Assembly (NCBI GenBank): GCA_003138365.1
Contig: PLFY01000159.1
Span: 2,914-53,159 of the forward strand
DNA length: 50,246 bases
Source of the DNA: Acidobacteriaceae bacterium
Lineage (GTDB): Bacteria > Acidobacteriota > Terriglobia > Terriglobales > Acidobacteriaceae
Direction: 5' to 3'
In this document: one piece after another, positions 48,299 to 50,246 of the stretch
How the letters are laid out: every line of letters begins with the position of its first letter
Position numbering within the stretch: position 1 is the stretch's first letter
Notes under the pieces: generated by a model
Seen by the model: the letters and a program-made list of their open reading frames with translations, nothing else
Told to the model about the DNA's origin: nothing
Database searches by the model: none
Translations under genes and position numbers: made by a program

Positions 48299-49153
48299 AT
48301 GGGCAAGATTCTCGGTGTTGTCAACCAAAAGGGCGGAGTTGGCAAGACCACAACAGCTATCAACCTCGCTGCATGCCTCGCACTCGAAGGCCTGAAGGTC
48401 CTCCTGGTCGACTGCGACCCCCAGGCCAACGCTTCCTCAGGTCTCGGCTTCCAGCGCGATGACAACCGGCACTCAATCTATGACGTGCTTATGGGAGATG
48501 CTTCCGCGGAACAGGTGATCCTACCCACTCAAGTCGATCTCCTCTGGCTCCTTCCTGGCTCAAAGAACCTTACCGGCGCGAACATCGAGTTGGCCGCGGC
48601 AAGCGACCGGGCCGGCCGCCTGCGCCAGGCGCTCCACCCAATTCAGGCCAACTACGACCTTGTGATCCTGGACTGTCCCCCGGCACTCGACCTGCTGACC
48701 CTCAACGCACTCGTCGCCGCCAACAGCTTGATCGTTCCGATGCAGGCCGAATACTTCGCTCTGGAGGGCATCTCCGAGTTGATATCAAACCTCGAACGGG
48801 TCCGCGCGGCCTTCAATCCGTCCGTCGCCATCGAAGGCGTTCTGCTCACCATGTACGACGATCGGACAAACCTGGCTCAACAGGTCACCGAGACCCTCCG
48901 CGAGTACTTCCGCGAACGCCTATACCGCACTGTGATTCCTCGCAATATACGCCTGGCGGAGGCGCCCAGCCACGGAAAGCCCGTCGCCCTCTACGATGCC
49001 CGTTCCCGAGGAACAGAGGCCTATTTCGAGCTTGCCGGGGAGTTTCTCGCACGCAACGGAATCGAGAGCCCGCGCAGCGCTGAACGTAAAGCTGCCGCAG
49101 CCATCCATCCAGAGAAAGTGGACAAGAGTGTCCGTTTCTGGCCATATTCCTGA
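48299..49153 (+). CDS. parA: Chromosome-partitioning ATPase ParA (Soj)
   Basis: Deviant Walker ATPase that moves parS-ParB complexes along the nucleoid. The 284-residue product begins 'MGKILGVVNQKGGVGKTT' with the signature lysine of the deviant Walker A box, then 'VLLVDCDPQANASSGLG', 'YDLVILDCPPALDLLTLNAL' (Walker B), 'VPMQAEYFALEGISEL' and 'VIPRNIRLAEAPSHGKPV'. The ATG at 48299 matches the family start; a TTG at 48290 is in frame but less likely. The last 25 residues are a variable tail. parB follows after 101 bp. Confidence 0.96.
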   Translation: MGKILGVVNQKGGVGKTTTAINLAACLALEGLKVLLVDCDPQANASSGLGFQRDDNRHSIYDVLMGDASAEQVILPTQVDLLWLLPGSKNLTGANIELAAASDRAGRLRQALHPIQANYDLVILDCPPALDLLTLNALVAANSLIVPMQAEYFALEGISELISNLERVRAAFNPSVAIEGVLLTMYDDRTNLAQQVTETLREYFRERLYRTVIPRNIRLAEAPSHGKPVALYDARSRGTEAYFELAGEFLARNGIESPRSAERKAAAAIHPEKVDKSVRFWPYS

Positions 49154-49254
49154 CGGCCGTCCTGAGTGAGGGCCCGCAACCAGTGCCTTGACTTCAGCAA
49201 ACCGCAGAAGTGAAGATTTCCGGCAGCTTTTGCCGGGACAGAGGATTTTGAACC

Positions 49255-50166
49255 ATGACCGTCGCCGCCCCCGAAACCAAGTTTGATCCAAAACGCCGCG
49301 CCCTGGGCAAGGGCCTGGATTCCCTTCTCCCTCGGGTGCAAGCCCCCACCCCCTCTCTGGCCGAGCCGGAAGGCGGTAAACCCCGCGAGATCCCTCTCGA
49401 TCAAATCGATCCCAATCCCTTCCAGACCCGCTCTCATGTCAACGAGGAGCAGTTGGCCGAGCTGGCCGCCTCCATCACCGCCAATGGCGTGGTACAGGCT
49501 GTATTGCTGCGTCCACTTGCCAATGGCCGCTTTCAGCTCATCGCCGGAGAGCGGCGCTGGCGAGCCTCCCAGCTTGCCGGCAAGGCCACCATCCCGGCCA
49601 ACCTCCGCCAGGTCTCCGACGAGCAGGCAATGGAGATCACCATCGTCGAAAACCTCCAGCGCGCCGACCTGAACCCGATGGAGCAAGCCCGCGCTTTTGA
49701 GCGCCTTTCGCGCGAGTTTCACATGACCCAGGAGCAGATGGCTCAGCGCACCGGCAAGGATCGCGCCTCCGTGGCCAACTTCCTCCGCCTGCTGCGCCTG
49801 CCTGCCTCGGTGCAGGCTAACGTCGAGTCCGGCCAGCTCAGCTTTGGCCACGCGCGCACATTGCTAGCCCTCGAACACGCCGAGGAGATCGAGAAGGCGG
49901 CTAAGCGGATCATAGGGCTTTCGCTTTCTGTTCGCCAAACAGAGACCTATGTCCAGGGCCTGCTGCATCCTGAGAAGGCGGCGAAGAAAGACCTCAAACC
50001 CGAGCCTCCCATCGACCCCAACGTCCGCGAAGTTCAGGACCGCCTGCAACGCGCCCTCGGCCTCAAGGTCCATATCGAAGACCACAACGGCCGCGGCAAA
50101 GTCATCATCGAATACGGCCGCCTTGAAGACTTCGACACGCTCCTCGAACAACTGGCGGGAGATTGA
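49255..50166 (+). CDS. parB: Chromosome-partitioning protein ParB (Spo0J)
   Basis: CTP-dependent DNA clamp loaded at parS. The 303-residue product has an N-terminal ParA-interacting segment ('RRALGKGLDSLLP'), the CTPase domain with 'IDPNPFQTR', 'GVVQAVLLRP' and 'IAGERRWRAS', 'ITIVENLQRADLNPMEQA', a helix-turn-helix ('MTQEQMAQRTGKDRASVANF') and a C-terminal dimerisation domain ('GKVIIEYGRLEDFDTLLEQL'). Two parS sites lie 1.2 kb upstream. The last 80 bp of the window after its stop hold no assignable gene; GATAAT near 50211 could be a promoter element for the next gene. Confidence 0.96.
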   Translation: MTVAAPETKFDPKRRALGKGLDSLLPRVQAPTPSLAEPEGGKPREIPLDQIDPNPFQTRSHVNEEQLAELAASITANGVVQAVLLRPLANGRFQLIAGERRWRASQLAGKATIPANLRQVSDEQAMEITIVENLQRADLNPMEQARAFERLSREFHMTQEQMAQRTGKDRASVANFLRLLRLPASVQANVESGQLSFGHARTLLALEHAEEIEKAAKRIIGLSLSVRQTETYVQGLLHPEKAAKKDLKPEPPIDPNVREVQDRLQRALGLKVHIEDHNGRGKVIIEYGRLEDFDTLLEQLAGD

Positions 50167-50246
50167 GGGGTTGCGCAGGTAGAGAATCTCGATAGGTCAA
50201 CGCAAAATCTGATAATATGAGCTACTTGCAAAATTCCACGGAGAGG

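Noticed and set aside
1-50246. tRNA, rRNA, tmRNA or named riboswitch
   Set aside because: Gaps between genes were read for conserved arms and loops; nothing matched. Without a covariance search, small RNAs cannot be excluded.

Overview
The window looks like chromosomal DNA from a GC-rich Gram-negative bacterium, most likely an acidobacterium (Acidobacteriota, Terriglobia-like). The main pointers are a 1,219-residue Oar-type TonB-dependent receptor with an N-terminal carboxypeptidase-regulatory-like domain, interspersed REP-like palindromes of a type I associate with this phylum, and the gene content. No rRNA or tRNA gene was recognised. The taxonomy is inferred from these features, not from a database search.

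Layout. 1-5.4 kb: housekeeping genes (3' part of miaA, lpdA, a small P-loop kinase, thrS, a cold-shock protein). 5.4-6.6 kb: repeat-rich intergenic DNA. 6.6-12.3 kb: a carbohydrate block (PLP-dependent decarboxylase, hexose-epimerase-like protein, galK, alpha-glucan phosphorylase). 12.3-13.9 kb: two adjacent toxin-antitoxin modules on the minus strand, a Panacea/DUF4065 antitoxin with an unfamiliar partner and a Phd antitoxin with a truncated PIN toxin. 14.0-21.9 kb: an RND efflux operon (adaptor plus two RND permeases). 22.9-31.6 kb: aromatic amino-acid genes trpC-trpF and trpB-trpA-aroQ-aroF, split by about 3.6 kb of accessory DNA: a HigBA-like module, an AT-rich HEPN-like protein, a frameshifted stump of a second trpB, and an HTH/PIN module. 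31.8-38.8 kb: rsfS, the large TonB-dependent receptor, rlmH, cobO, accD. 38.8-43.6 kb: an RHH/PIN module, dnaN, a DUF4145-like protein, and a divergent locus of an RHH-like protein facing a DUF5678-like/retropepsin-like pair. 43.7-50.2 kb: folC, plsC-like, a class I glutamine amidotransferase, rsmG, a DUF3788 protein, two parS sites, parA and parB.

How the genes work together. The trp/aro genes cover DAHP synthesis, chorismate mutase, PRAI, IGPS and tryptophan synthase; trpE, trpG and trpD are not here. The galK/epimerase/phosphorylase block fits galactose and glucan use. rsmG, parS, parA, parB and dnaN suggest the replication origin is not far away. At least five toxin-antitoxin-like pairs lie between housekeeping genes, so the trpF-trpB, glgP-RND and accD-folC gaps behave as insertion hotspots.

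The best candidates for something new are the retropepsin-like/DUF5678-like pair with its divergent RHH-like gene and shared palindromic control region, the Panacea antitoxin with an unusual repeat-bearing partner, and the trpB stump that records how the trp operon was invaded. Also notable are heptanucleotide tandem repeats that have entered two coding sequences, and promoters placed so close to start codons that the mRNAs may be leaderless.
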